Positions 34,752 through 42,963 of a stretch of DNA of 62,739 bases are shown here, piece after piece (the first letter of the stretch is position 1; every line of letters starts with the position of its first letter). Both the position numbers and the translations under genes were made by a program. The notes beneath the pieces are model-generated. The model did not search any database. It was not told where the DNA came from and saw nothing but the letters and a program-made list of their open reading frames with translations. The stretch comes from Treponema sp. (GTDB lineage Bacteria > Spirochaetota > Spirochaetia > Treponematales > Treponemataceae), in assembly GCA_024402565.1 (NCBI GenBank), contig JAKSTM010000010.1, forward strand, positions 1-62,739, written 5' to 3'.

Positions 34752-36446
34752 TTAGAAACTCATTTTTACTGATAAATCAAATATCCAGTTATCTGTATAA
34801 GTCGGAACTTCTGTGTTGTATTTATACATTGGATTCCAAATCATATTGTCTCCAATGCCGCAGGAAACTGAAATAAAATCAGTGATAAAGAAAGTATTTT
34901 TTATTTTTAATAAGAGTTCTCCTCTATAAAAAAGATTATCATTTTTTATACTTGTGTAGGCATAAGTATCATTTGGGTTACAACGGTAAGCTAATAAACT
35001 TCCGACTCCTTTAGGATAATACAGATTGTATTGTAAAAGTTGTCCGTTTCCTCCGATGCCCAAAGGAGAGCCTAGTACCTGGCCTTTGTTTGTATACCCC
35101 TGAAGAATCTGTCCATGACCGTAGAAAAAATAAGCCCAGCCATCGTAAGTTCTGTTTTGTGGCATTTCGAATGAACAGGTTTCAAAAATTAACTGACCTT
35201 TAAGGTTTTCATTTTTAAAAGTAAAATTCTTTTTGAAACCGAAAAGGTAACTCATTGTATCCCAAGGATATTTGAAATATTTTCCTAACCAGCCGCCCTG
35301 TAGATGATCATCTATTCCAAATTCTGCGTAGACTTCAGCTTCACTTTGGGGAAGGACGTAATCAAAAGAAACTGACATTTTCATGTCTTCTCCAGGACCA
35401 AAAACATCATTTTCCTTATAAAAAGGATTGATATATTTCCATGCTTTTTCTGTCCATTTTGCAAGACATACTTTTGTTAATCCTAATGTAAAGCCTGGCA
35501 TAAAACTTGGAGCGTAGCTGGCTGTTATTCCTGAAATAAGGTTATTATTGTTAGCTGGATTTGTATCGAAATAATCTGATTCAGAAAGTTTTCCAACCCA
35601 GATTCTTCCTTCAATGTAACCAATGTTCAGGTAATCTGAATTGTTGAAATCATTGTCTGAATTTGTTTTTTTAATAGGAAATGCAATTTTTGTTTTTCGA
35701 AGTCCAATATCAAATTTAGGATAAGTTGGGGCATTGTTGGAATGAAGAATAGGATTCATATAAGCAGGACCCAGCCAGATAGATTCTGTTCCAAATCCCA
35801 TGGTAACAGAATACCAGGAATAGCGGATTTCAGAATCTCCCCAATCAAAAGTCCAGAATTCTGTGTCTCCAAATCTTTGAGGAAAATCAATAGATGAGCC
35901 TTGAAGATAATGGGAATATGGACTTTCATATACTGCAGGTAATAAATCAAAAGCCAGGTTTTGACTGAAAGCAATTTGTGGCTTGAAAGTAAGTTCTAAT
36001 CCATATCCTTCAAGGCGTAATCCTGTGGAAAAACTTGTATTATAACCACGACCTTGCCATAAGGCACCGTCATTTTGCCCATTTGGTAAAGAACTGTTTA
36101 CCGAGTTGAACCATTCTGGTCCATAAGTTTTTACCGCAATTTCAGGCTTTATTCCGTTAATAAAAAAACTTGATATTTGGTTTTGAGTAATATTCGAAAA
36201 ATCTGATTTCCACAGAATAAACTTTGTCCCCAATGCTTTTTCAGTCCAGATATGTCCTTCTTCTTCAAGTTTATCTGTGTTCCAGTCATTATCACTTAAT
36301 GTTCTATATGTCAGGTAAGGACGTTCTGTCAGTCCTTGTAAACTGTAGAAATCCAGATATTCTTCTTCCTGGGATTTCAAGATTTCTTGAGAAAATAAGA
36401 AACTTGTTGTAAACAAAATAACTACAAAAAATAAACTCTTTTTCAT
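34752..36446 (-). CDS. Third Wzi-like outer-membrane protein, first gene of the glycan operon
   Basis: 564 residues from the ATG at 36446, chosen because it starts a signal peptide (MKKSLFFVVILFTTSFLFSQ). The frame extends upstream to 36515 but without a sensible leader. An N-terminal region with FYSLQGLTERPYLTYRTLSDNDW precedes a beta-rich, aromatic-rich barrel ending SVKMSF with a C-terminal Phe, as outer-membrane proteins need for BAM recognition. It is placed as head of the minus-strand glycan operon and divergent from ruvA. The family call rests on layout and resemblance to the two plus-strand Wzi-like proteins. Confidence 0.68.
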   Translation of the reverse strand: MKKSLFFVVILFTTSFLFSQEILKSQEEEYLDFYSLQGLTERPYLTYRTLSDNDWNTDKLEEEGHIWTEKALGTKFILWKSDFSNITQNQISSFFINGIKPEIAVKTYGPEWFNSVNSSLPNGQNDGALWQGRGYNTSFSTGLRLEGYGLELTFKPQIAFSQNLAFDLLPAVYESPYSHYLQGSSIDFPQRFGDTEFWTFDWGDSEIRYSWYSVTMGFGTESIWLGPAYMNPILHSNNAPTYPKFDIGLRKTKIAFPIKKTNSDNDFNNSDYLNIGYIEGRIWVGKLSESDYFDTNPANNNNLISGITASYAPSFMPGFTLGLTKVCLAKWTEKAWKYINPFYKENDVFGPGEDMKMSVSFDYVLPQSEAEVYAEFGIDDHLQGGWLGKYFKYPWDTMSYLFGFKKNFTFKNENLKGQLIFETCSFEMPQNRTYDGWAYFFYGHGQILQGYTNKGQVLGSPLGIGGNGQLLQYNLYYPKGVGSLLAYRCNPNDTYAYTSIKNDNLFYRGELLLKIKNTFFITDFISVSCGIGDNMIWNPMYKYNTEVPTYTDNWIFDLSVKMSF

Positions 36447-36495
36447 ATATATATTTTTATATTTTACCTTTTTTTCGGGAATTGGAAAATAAGAA

Positions 36496-36507
36496 GAGCT
36501 TGTCGAA
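36496..36507 (+). repeat. GAGCTTGTCGAA repeat core, copy 1
   Basis: A 12-mer that recurs exactly at 56855-56866. It lies in the ruvA / glycan operon divergent spacer. It resembles the core of short palindromic repeats seen in many bacterial genomes. Confidence 0.5.
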
Positions 36508-36525
36508 AAAAACAAGAATTTGCAG

Positions 36526-36531
36526 TATAAT
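36526..36531 (+). promoter_or_regulatory. -10 element of ruvA giving a possibly leaderless mRNA
   Basis: A perfect TATAAT sits 6 nt before the ATG at 36538. The start of transcription would fall at or beside the start codon. No Shine-Dalgarno site is present. Confidence 0.5.
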
Positions 36532-36537
36532 CACAAT

Positions 36538-37152
36538 ATGTTTAATTCAATCCATGGAACTATTACAGGAAAATTCCCCAAACAAGTATTTATAGAAACA
36601 AATGGTGTCGAATGGGATATTTGTATGCCTGATTCTAACCTTGATTTAATTGGTCATGTAGGGGACGAAGCAAAAGTTTTTACCTGGCTTAATCATACTG
36701 ACAAAGTAATGGATTTATACGGTTTTGCTTCCGTAGAAGAGAGGAGCTTGTTTTTTGATTTATTAAAAGTTGACGGGGTTGGACCAAAAGGTGCTGTGAA
36801 AATAATGAGTTCTGTCAGTTCCGGAAGATTAAGTGATGTACTGAATCGTGGTGACCTGGAAATGCTGGAAAAAATTCCAGGGGTAGGAAAAAAGACAGCA
36901 GGAAAAATGATGCTTGCTCTTAAGGGAAAGCTTACAATGAACCAGAATGAAACTGTGGTTAGGGTTTCTTCACCAACTCCTTACGCGGATTTGATTCTCT
37001 CACTTCAGAGTATGGGATACGATAAACGGCAGGTAGAAGGGGCAGTTGCAAGACTTGCTGATGAAATGAGTAAAGATTCTGATTTTGCAGGAAAAAGTCA
37101 GAAAGACCGTGAAGATATTTTATTTAGAAAAGTATTAATGGAACTTGCATAA
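36538..37152 (+). CDS. ruvA: Holliday junction helicase subunit RuvA
   Basis: 204 residues from the ATG at 36538, where the RuvA N-terminal strand begins (MFNSIHGTITGKFPKQVFIE). An upstream in-frame start would overlap the -10 element. The OB-fold domain I is followed by two helix-hairpin-helix motifs (KVDGVGPKGAVKIM and IPGVGKKTAGKMM) and the C-terminal domain III that contacts RuvB. The tetramer binds four-way junctions and loads RuvB. It lies 18 nt upstream of ruvB. Confidence 0.97.
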   Translation: MFNSIHGTITGKFPKQVFIETNGVEWDICMPDSNLDLIGHVGDEAKVFTWLNHTDKVMDLYGFASVEERSLFFDLLKVDGVGPKGAVKIMSSVSSGRLSDVLNRGDLEMLEKIPGVGKKTAGKMMLALKGKLTMNQNETVVRVSSPTPYADLILSLQSMGYDKRQVEGAVARLADEMSKDSDFAGKSQKDREDILFRKVLMELA

Positions 37153-37170
37153 AATGGGTGATGACATAAA

Positions 37171-38199
37171 ATGAGTGATGAATTGAATATTGTGCGAGCT
37201 GATTATGCCGGTTTCGCAGAAGACAACGATAATAATCTTCGTCCAAAAGGACTTTCAGAATTTCTTGGACAGAAAGAAATAAAAGAAAACCTTTCTGTTT
37301 TTATTAAGGCTGCTCGTGACCGTGAGGAAGCATTGGATCATCTTCTGCTTATAGGACCTCCGGGTCTTGGAAAAACAACTCTTGCACAAATTACTGCAAA
37401 TGAACTTGGTGTTGATTTTAAGGTTACATCAGCACCGGCACTTGATAAACCAAAAGATCTTGCTGGAATTCTATCAACTATTACTCCCAGAACTGTTTTT
37501 TTTATCGATGAAATTCATCGCTTGAAACCCGCTCTTGAGGAAATGCTTTATATTGCTATGGAAGATTACGAATTGGACTGGATTATCGGGCAGGGAGCAG
37601 CGGCACGAACGGTAAGAATTCCTATTCCTAAATTTACACTTGTTGGTGCGACAACTAAAGCGGGTTCCGTTTCTTCACCTTTGATTTCTCGTTTTGGAAT
37701 TATACCACGTTTTAATTTTTATACTCAGGAGGAACTGGCTTCCATTATAAAACGAAGCGCAGATATTCTTGAAATTAAAATTGAAGACGAGGCGGCACTT
37801 TTAATGGCACAATGCTCTCGCGGAACTCCTCGTGTTGCAAATCGTGTTCTCCGTCGTATGCGTGATTTTACGGAAGTTTCTGGAAGAGACACTATTAGTC
37901 TTGATATTACCAGGGCTGGTTTGAAAAGACTTGGAATCGATGAATTAGGTCTTGAAAAATATGATAGAGAAATTCTTCTTTCTATAATTAATAATTTTGG
38001 TGGCGGGCCTGTAGGCGCTGAAACTCTTGCAATTTCCATTGGTGAAAGTCTTGATACTCTGGAAGATTATTATGAACCATATTTGATTCAGTGCGGACTT
38101 ATTCAGCGAACTCCACGGGGACGTATTGTAACTTCTAAAGCTTATGAACATCTCGGACTTCCTTACAGTGGAAATTCCAGTCAGAGTTCGTTGTTTTAG
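37171..38199 (+). CDS. ruvB: Holliday junction branch-migration ATPase RuvB
   Basis: 342 residues. Walker [13 protein letters not shown], Walker B FIDEIHRL, sensor [10 protein letters not shown] and the arginine-finger region SPLISRFGI are all present. The winged-helix DNA-binding domain has the conserved IQRTPRGR near the C-terminus. The hexameric motor drives branch migration with RuvA. No ruvC gene is adjacent in this window. Confidence 0.98.
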   Translation: MSDELNIVRADYAGFAEDNDNNLRPKGLSEFLGQKEIKENLSVFIKAARDREEALDHLLLIGPPGLGKTTLAQITANELGVDFKVTSAPALDKPKDLAGILSTITPRTVFFIDEIHRLKPALEEMLYIAMEDYELDWIIGQGAAARTVRIPIPKFTLVGATTKAGSVSSPLISRFGIIPRFNFYTQEELASIIKRSADILEIKIEDEAALLMAQCSRGTPRVANRVLRRMRDFTEVSGRDTISLDITRAGLKRLGIDELGLEKYDREILLSIINNFGGGPVGAETLAISIGESLDTLEDYYEPYLIQCGLIQRTPRGRIVTSKAYEHLGLPYSGNSSQSSLF

Positions 38200-38226
38200 T
38201 TTCTTTCAAAACCATTTTTTTTTCAT

Positions 38227-38232
38227 TATAAT
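38227..38232 (+). promoter_or_regulatory. -10 element of queA giving a possibly leaderless mRNA
   Basis: TATAAT ends 6 nt before the ATG at 38239. TTTCAA at 38204-38209 is a possible -35 at 17-nt spacing. No Shine-Dalgarno site is present. Confidence 0.5.
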
Positions 38233-38238
38233 ATTCTC

Positions 38239-39279
38239 ATGCTTACTTCTGATTTTTATTTTGATTTACCTGAAGATTTAATAGCCCAGCATCCTAGCGG
38301 AGTACGCGGGCAAGATAAATTGATGATGCTTGGACGTAATTCAGGCATTGTTGAACATCATATGATGGATGATCTTCCTGATTTGATTGATGACGGAACA
38401 TTAATGATTTTTAATAATTCCAAGGTTCGTCGAGCTCGTTGTTACGGTATAAAAGAAACAACCGGTCGCGAAGTGGAATTTATGTTTTTGAATTCCATCG
38501 ATAAGGAATGCCGTACTTGGAATACAATGGTGTTTAATGCAAAAAAACAGAAGCCTGGTATGCGGTATAAGTTTCCTGACGGAACAATTGGGACTATTGT
38601 TGATGTTCCCGGAAACGCCGGAACAGAATTCCGTGCTGTTCAGTTTGAATTTGTGATTACAGAAGAATGGTTTGAACACAACGGTCATATCCCGCTTCCT
38701 CCATATATCAAGCGTGAAGATACCGATTCAGATTCTGAACGTTATCAGAATGTTTATGCAAAAGAAACTGGAAGTGCAGCTTGTCCTACAGCGGGACTTC
38801 ATTTTACAGATGAAATGCTTGCACGTCTTTCTGCAAAAGGAATAGAACGGGATTTTGTTACCCTCCATGTAGGTCTTGGAACTTTTCTTCCTGTTCGCGA
38901 AGACAAAATAGAAAATCATAAGATGCATGAAGAAGCTTATACAGTGCCTCAATCTGTTGCGGATAAAATTAATCAGGCAAAGAAAGATGGCCGAAAAATT
39001 CTTGCAGTCGGTACAACTTCTGTCAGAACGTTGGAAAGTGCATCTAATGAAGATGGAACTGTAAATGCGGGAACTTCTTCAACACACATTTTTATGTATC
39101 CTGGATATAAGTTTAAGACTGTTGATCAGATGTTTACAAACTTTCATACACCGGAAAGTACTTTAATCATGCTGGTTTCGGCTTTTGCTGGACGTGAGAA
39201 TATTCTCAGTGCATATAAACAGGCTGTAGAGAACCGTTACCGTTTCTTCAGTTATGGTGACTGTATGTTAATTAAATAA
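38239..39279 (+). CDS. queA: tRNA preQ1(34) S-adenosylmethionine ribosyltransferase-isomerase QueA
   Basis: 346 residues with the family start (LTSDFYFDLPEDLIAQHP) and motifs FNNSKVRRAR, TGSAACPTAGLHFT, LHVGLGTFLPV and TNFHTPESTLIMLVSAFAGRE. It builds epoxyqueuosine from preQ1-modified tRNA, using the ribosyl part of SAM as a donor. It follows ruvAB, an arrangement common in bacteria, but appears to have its own promoter. It ends 4 nt from the convergent end of mutL. Confidence 0.97.
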   Translation: MLTSDFYFDLPEDLIAQHPSGVRGQDKLMMLGRNSGIVEHHMMDDLPDLIDDGTLMIFNNSKVRRARCYGIKETTGREVEFMFLNSIDKECRTWNTMVFNAKKQKPGMRYKFPDGTIGTIVDVPGNAGTEFRAVQFEFVITEEWFEHNGHIPLPPYIKREDTDSDSERYQNVYAKETGSAACPTAGLHFTDEMLARLSAKGIERDFVTLHVGLGTFLPVREDKIENHKMHEEAYTVPQSVADKINQAKKDGRKILAVGTTSVRTLESASNEDGTVNAGTSSTHIFMYPGYKFKTVDQMFTNFHTPESTLIMLVSAFAGRENILSAYKQAVENRYRFFSYGDCMLIK

Positions 39280-39283
39280 TTAT

Positions 39284-41347
39284 TTAAGTTCTCTTAACCA
39301 GCATAAATAGTTTTTCTCGGCTTAGTTCTGTGTAAACAGGACGGCCGTGAGGACAGTGTGGGTCTTCAAGTTTTAACGCATCTTCCGCAAGACGGGCGGC
39401 TGTTATTTCATCAAGAACATGACCGTCCATAACTGCTGCTCTACATGCGGTCATGGCGGCTATACTTCTGATTATTTCATTTGGTTCAAGTCTTTTTGAA
39501 AGAATCGAATCATGTAAATCTTTTTCTGTTCCTTTCCAACGGTCTGGTGTTGTGTTGACTTCCCAGGTGTTTTTACCGGATTTTTTTATTTCGAACCCAC
39601 ATAGTGACATTTCATCTTTTATGGATTCCAGATATTTGTTTTCATCGTCATCTTCGGTTTCTAAAATATAAGGAATTATTAGTGAAATCTTATTAGGTTT
39701 TTCTTTCATAATTCTGTTGAAAAGAATCCTTTCATGAGCCGCATGCTGGTCAATTATATAAAGACTTCCATTTTTTTCGGCAACAAGGAAAGTTCCAAGA
39801 GTACAGCCTAAGAAACGGAACGATGAATCCTTTTCATTTTGTGATACTTCCTGCTCTAAAGCAGCGTCTGAAAGCGTCTTAGAAATATTGTTTTGAATAG
39901 AAGGTGAAGGAGTCGTATTTATTTCTTTGTCTTTTGTTCCATTATATTTTGTACCATTATATTTTGTTCCAAGGGATGATGTTTTAATTTTGGAAGTAAA
40001 GAAATCAAGTTTGCTTTTTATTTTTTCATCACTTTGAGGAGTCTTACTGTCTTCTATTTGTAAATTAGTAGTAAATTGTGAATTATTTTCATGCGATGGA
40101 ATTTTATATGCACCGCGATAAATTCCGTTTTTTTCAATAGAATCTTTTTCAATATTTACCGAAAGTCTTTCTTCGATATTGTTTATATTATTTTGATTAT
40201 CTGAATTTTCATCTATAAATAATTTTTCAAACAGTTCTTTCTGTTTTGATATATTTCCATTTGTGTTTCTATTTATGTTGTTGGAGTATTGCGATTTAAG
40301 GTCTGAGATATTTCCCTTTTCCAGTGTTCCCAATGCATTGGACGCCAGGCCTGCAATTGTGTGTGATTTATAAAAATTCCTAACACAGGTACTGATTCCA
40401 TGGTGAAGACTTGAAATATCACTAAATCTTGCTTCTCTTTTTGCAGGATGAATATTAAAGTCAACTTCATGTGGATCCATTTCTACAAATACAGCCGCTA
40501 CTGGGAAAGTACCGTTAGGGAAAAAACCTTGTCCTCCATATTCAACTGCCTGAACAAGTGAATATTCCTGGATTTTTCTTCCGTTTACAAAAATATATAT
40601 ATCTTTTTTATTTGAGCGATTTACTCCAGGTTCTCCAAGTATGATTCTTACAGCCCATTTTCCAGCTGTATCATTTGAATTGATTTCAAAAAAAAGTTTT
40701 TCGTTTTCACGGAATCCCATTGCCCGGACAAATCGTTCAGTAAATGATACATCTCTTGGTAAATCAAGCTTTGTAACTCCGTCCATAATAAGGCGGAAAC
40801 TGATATCTGGTCGAGGAAGGACTTTTTCAATAAATGTATTTTTGCAAAGAAGACCTTCACTTGCAGGGCGTTTTAAAAATTGTCGACGTGCAGGGAAGTT
40901 TTCGAATAAGCCTTCACTTTGAACGATTGTGCCCTTAATTTCGGAAAAAGGTTCAAGAATATGATCTTCGGTTATAGAAGCTCTCATCTTCCATCCGGCA
41001 CTTATTATTGAAAGACGACTTACAGCTGCAATAGATGCTAAAGCTTCTCCGCGGAATCCTAAAGTCGTAAGGTTTAATAAATCTACATCTTTTTCGATTT
41101 TGCTTGTGCAGTGAGGGTGAGCACAAGTTTCAAGGTCTTCTTTTGTCATTCCGCATCCGTTGTCTATTATGCGGATTTTATCAACGCCACCGCCATTTAC
41201 TTCAACCGTTATGTTGTTAGCCCCGGAGTCTATCGCATTGTCCATTAATTCACGAACAATGGCGTTCGGTCTGTCGATAACTTCTCCTGCGGCTATTTTC
41301 CGTGCGGTTTCAGCATTTAATTTTTTTACAGGTGATGTGGCGCTCAT
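39284..41347 (-). CDS. mutL: DNA mismatch repair protein MutL
   Basis: 687 residues. The N-terminal GHKL ATPase has E33 and N37 in VRELMDNAIDSGA, DNGCGM at 62-67 and GFRGEAL at 97-103. A long low-complexity Asn/Ser/Lys linker (about 340-505) includes a TKYNG direct repeat. The C-terminal endonuclease-type domain has DQHAAHER at 533-540, an ACRAAV motif and CPHGRP. The final Glu of the usual DQHA-x2-E-x4-E motif is Asn (N544). It would act with MutS in mismatch repair. No mutS gene is in the window. Confidence 0.96.
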   Translation of the reverse strand: MSATSPVKKLNAETARKIAAGEVIDRPNAIVRELMDNAIDSGANNITVEVNGGGVDKIRIIDNGCGMTKEDLETCAHPHCTSKIEKDVDLLNLTTLGFRGEALASIAAVSRLSIISAGWKMRASITEDHILEPFSEIKGTIVQSEGLFENFPARRQFLKRPASEGLLCKNTFIEKVLPRPDISFRLIMDGVTKLDLPRDVSFTERFVRAMGFRENEKLFFEINSNDTAGKWAVRIILGEPGVNRSNKKDIYIFVNGRKIQEYSLVQAVEYGGQGFFPNGTFPVAAVFVEMDPHEVDFNIHPAKREARFSDISSLHHGISTCVRNFYKSHTIAGLASNALGTLEKGNISDLKSQYSNNINRNTNGNISKQKELFEKLFIDENSDNQNNINNIEERLSVNIEKDSIEKNGIYRGAYKIPSHENNSQFTTNLQIEDSKTPQSDEKIKSKLDFFTSKIKTSSLGTKYNGTKYNGTKDKEINTTPSPSIQNNISKTLSDAALEQEVSQNEKDSSFRFLGCTLGTFLVAEKNGSLYIIDQHAAHERILFNRIMKEKPNKISLIIPYILETEDDDENKYLESIKDEMSLCGFEIKKSGKNTWEVNTTPDRWKGTEKDLHDSILSKRLEPNEIIRSIAAMTACRAAVMDGHVLDEITAARLAEDALKLEDPHCPHGRPVYTELSREKLFMLVKRT

Positions 41348-41371
41348 AAAAAAAAGTCCTTGTTTTTGTTA

Positions 41372-41665
41372 TTAGAAAAGTGAATCCTGGCGGAGACCTG
41401 CTTGTGGAGCTCCAGCGGTTCCAGTATGAGTATCAGTTGGTGCAAAATCAGTCAGTTCAGGTTTATTTTCCTGTACCATAGGATTCGGTTCATTCATGAG
41501 AATCTGGATTTTTCCTTCGATTGCATTAAGTTCCTGTTCCAGTCCCTTGGCAAGTTTTATTCCTTCTTCAAAGTCACGGAGAGCGTCTTCCAGTGAAATA
41601 TCGCCTCGTTTGATGTCATTTGATAATTCTTCAAGGCGAGTTAATTTTTCTTCAAAATTATTCAT
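41372..41665 (-). CDS. xseB: Exodeoxyribonuclease VII small subunit
   Basis: 97 residues from the ATG at 41665, which has an AAGGA site. The longer frame to 41695 adds ten Lys/Asn-rich residues and no better site. The XseB core (FEEKLTRLEELSNDIKRGDISLEDALRDFEEGIKLAKGLEQEL) is helical, about 65 residues long. A Pro/Thr/Gly-rich tail follows. It binds the XseA tails to form the nuclease that trims single-stranded DNA. It is 54 nt downstream of xseA and 24 nt upstream of mutL in one operon. Confidence 0.93.
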   Translation of the reverse strand: MNNFEEKLTRLEELSNDIKRGDISLEDALRDFEEGIKLAKGLEQELNAIEGKIQILMNEPNPMVQENKPELTDFAPTDTHTGTAGAPQAGLRQDSLF

Positions 41666-41719
41666 ATTTTTATCCTTTTTGTGATTTGTTTTCATTTTTA
41701 TGTTTTTATTTTTTTGTTT

Positions 41720-42919
41720 TTATTTGCCGGTTGTTACCGCCGTGAAGGTTCCTCTTGCAGGCGTGATTTCAATTTCCATTCCTGGAATTACAACTGCAGC
41801 ATCACGTATCACAGCGCCAGTAAGCTTGTCACGAACCATTGAGTATCCGCGGTTCAGGATTGTTGCTGGACTTGCATTTTCCAAAACAGTTACATTCTGG
41901 GAAATCCGCGTCCTTAAATCTTTAATTTTTTCTTCCAGGTTTTCTAAAAGCTCCCGTTTTGCAGTTTCAAAACGCATTAGATATGGCTGTTCAATATTTC
42001 TGAACTGCATTTCAAGGTTATCTGGTTTAAAACTTCTTACCATTAATATTTTATTGTGAACATTTTGAGAAACCGTATTATAAAGGTCATTTTTGTACCA
42101 GTTTATCCGCTGCATCATTTCTCCGTAAACAGGTACAGCGATTTCAGCAGCCTGAGTAGGAGTGGCGGCGCGACGGTCGGCTGCAAAATCACATAGACTC
42201 CAGTCGATTTCATGACCTACAGCACTGATTACAGGAATTTCAGAATTGTAAACTTCTCGGACTACATTTTCTTCGCTGAAAGGAAGAAGGTCTTCCTGGC
42301 TTCCTCCACCGCGTCCAACAATCAGAACATCACACATTTTATAAAAGTTTGCAATTCTAACCATGTTGCAGATTGTTTCTGCAGCACCGTCTCCCTGAAC
42401 AAGGCAAGGAAAAAGAATGATTTTTGTATGTGGATTTCTGTTCATTGTTGTCTGGCAGATGTCGCGGAATGCGGCGCCTGTTGGACTTGTTACTACACCG
42501 ATGGTTTTTGGAAAAAAAGGAAGAGGTTTTTTGTGCTCCTGATTAAAAAGTCCTTCTGCTGCCAGTTTTTTCTTTCGAAGTTCCAGCATAACCAAGACAT
42601 CTCCGATTCCAGCCATTTCCATTCGATTTATAATAAGCTGGTAATTTCCTCTTTGAGGATATGCCGAAATGTACCCAAAACAGCGGACTTTATCTCCTGT
42701 TTTTGGGCGGAATGCAAGACTTCCTGTAGAACTTCGCCACATACAGGCTGAAATCTGGCAGGATTCATCTTTCAGTGTCAGATATATATGACCTGAACTT
42801 TGGAAAGTAATGCCGGAGATTTCACCTTCTACACATATAGAACGGAACGCCTGTTGAAGTAAATCTTTTATCTGATTATTGATGTCAGTTACTGTTAAAA
42901 CTGGAAGCTCGTTTGCCAT
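41720..42919 (-). CDS. xseA: Exodeoxyribonuclease VII large subunit
   Basis: 399 residues. An N-terminal OB fold (VEGEISGITFQSSGHIYLTL) is followed by the catalytic domain with TSPTGAAFRDI, GRGGGSQEDLLPF and ISAVGHEIDWSLCDFAADRRAATPTQAAE. A C-terminal coiled coil and the ILNRGYSMVRD segment bind XseB. It degrades single-stranded DNA processively. No Shine-Dalgarno site is present. A TAAAAT lies 7 nt before the ATG on the minus strand, so the mRNA may be leaderless. Confidence 0.96.
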   Translation of the reverse strand: MANELPVLTVTDINNQIKDLLQQAFRSICVEGEISGITFQSSGHIYLTLKDESCQISACMWRSSTGSLAFRPKTGDKVRCFGYISAYPQRGNYQLIINRMEMAGIGDVLVMLELRKKKLAAEGLFNQEHKKPLPFFPKTIGVVTSPTGAAFRDICQTTMNRNPHTKIILFPCLVQGDGAAETICNMVRIANFYKMCDVLIVGRGGGSQEDLLPFSEENVVREVYNSEIPVISAVGHEIDWSLCDFAADRRAATPTQAAEIAVPVYGEMMQRINWYKNDLYNTVSQNVHNKILMVRSFKPDNLEMQFRNIEQPYLMRFETAKRELLENLEEKIKDLRTRISQNVTVLENASPATILNRGYSMVRDKLTGAVIRDAAVVIPGMEIEITPARGTFTAVTTGK

Positions 42920-42926
42920 ATAATTG

Positions 42927-42932
42927 ATTTTA
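42927..42932 (-). promoter_or_regulatory. -10-like element of xseA, possibly leaderless
   Basis: On the minus strand TAAAAT ends 7 nt before the xseA ATG. A second TAAAAT on the plus strand (42946-42951) is 12 nt before the divergent kinase gene, so the two promoters overlap. Confidence 0.4.
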
Positions 42933-42963
42933 GTCTATTTCGTGGTAAAATAAAACATCATTT

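Noticed and set aside
19598..36446. Genomic island or recent transfer for the glycan operon
   Set aside because: I saw no transposase, integrase, flanking direct repeat or tRNA at its ends. By eye its AT content and codon use resemble the neighbours.
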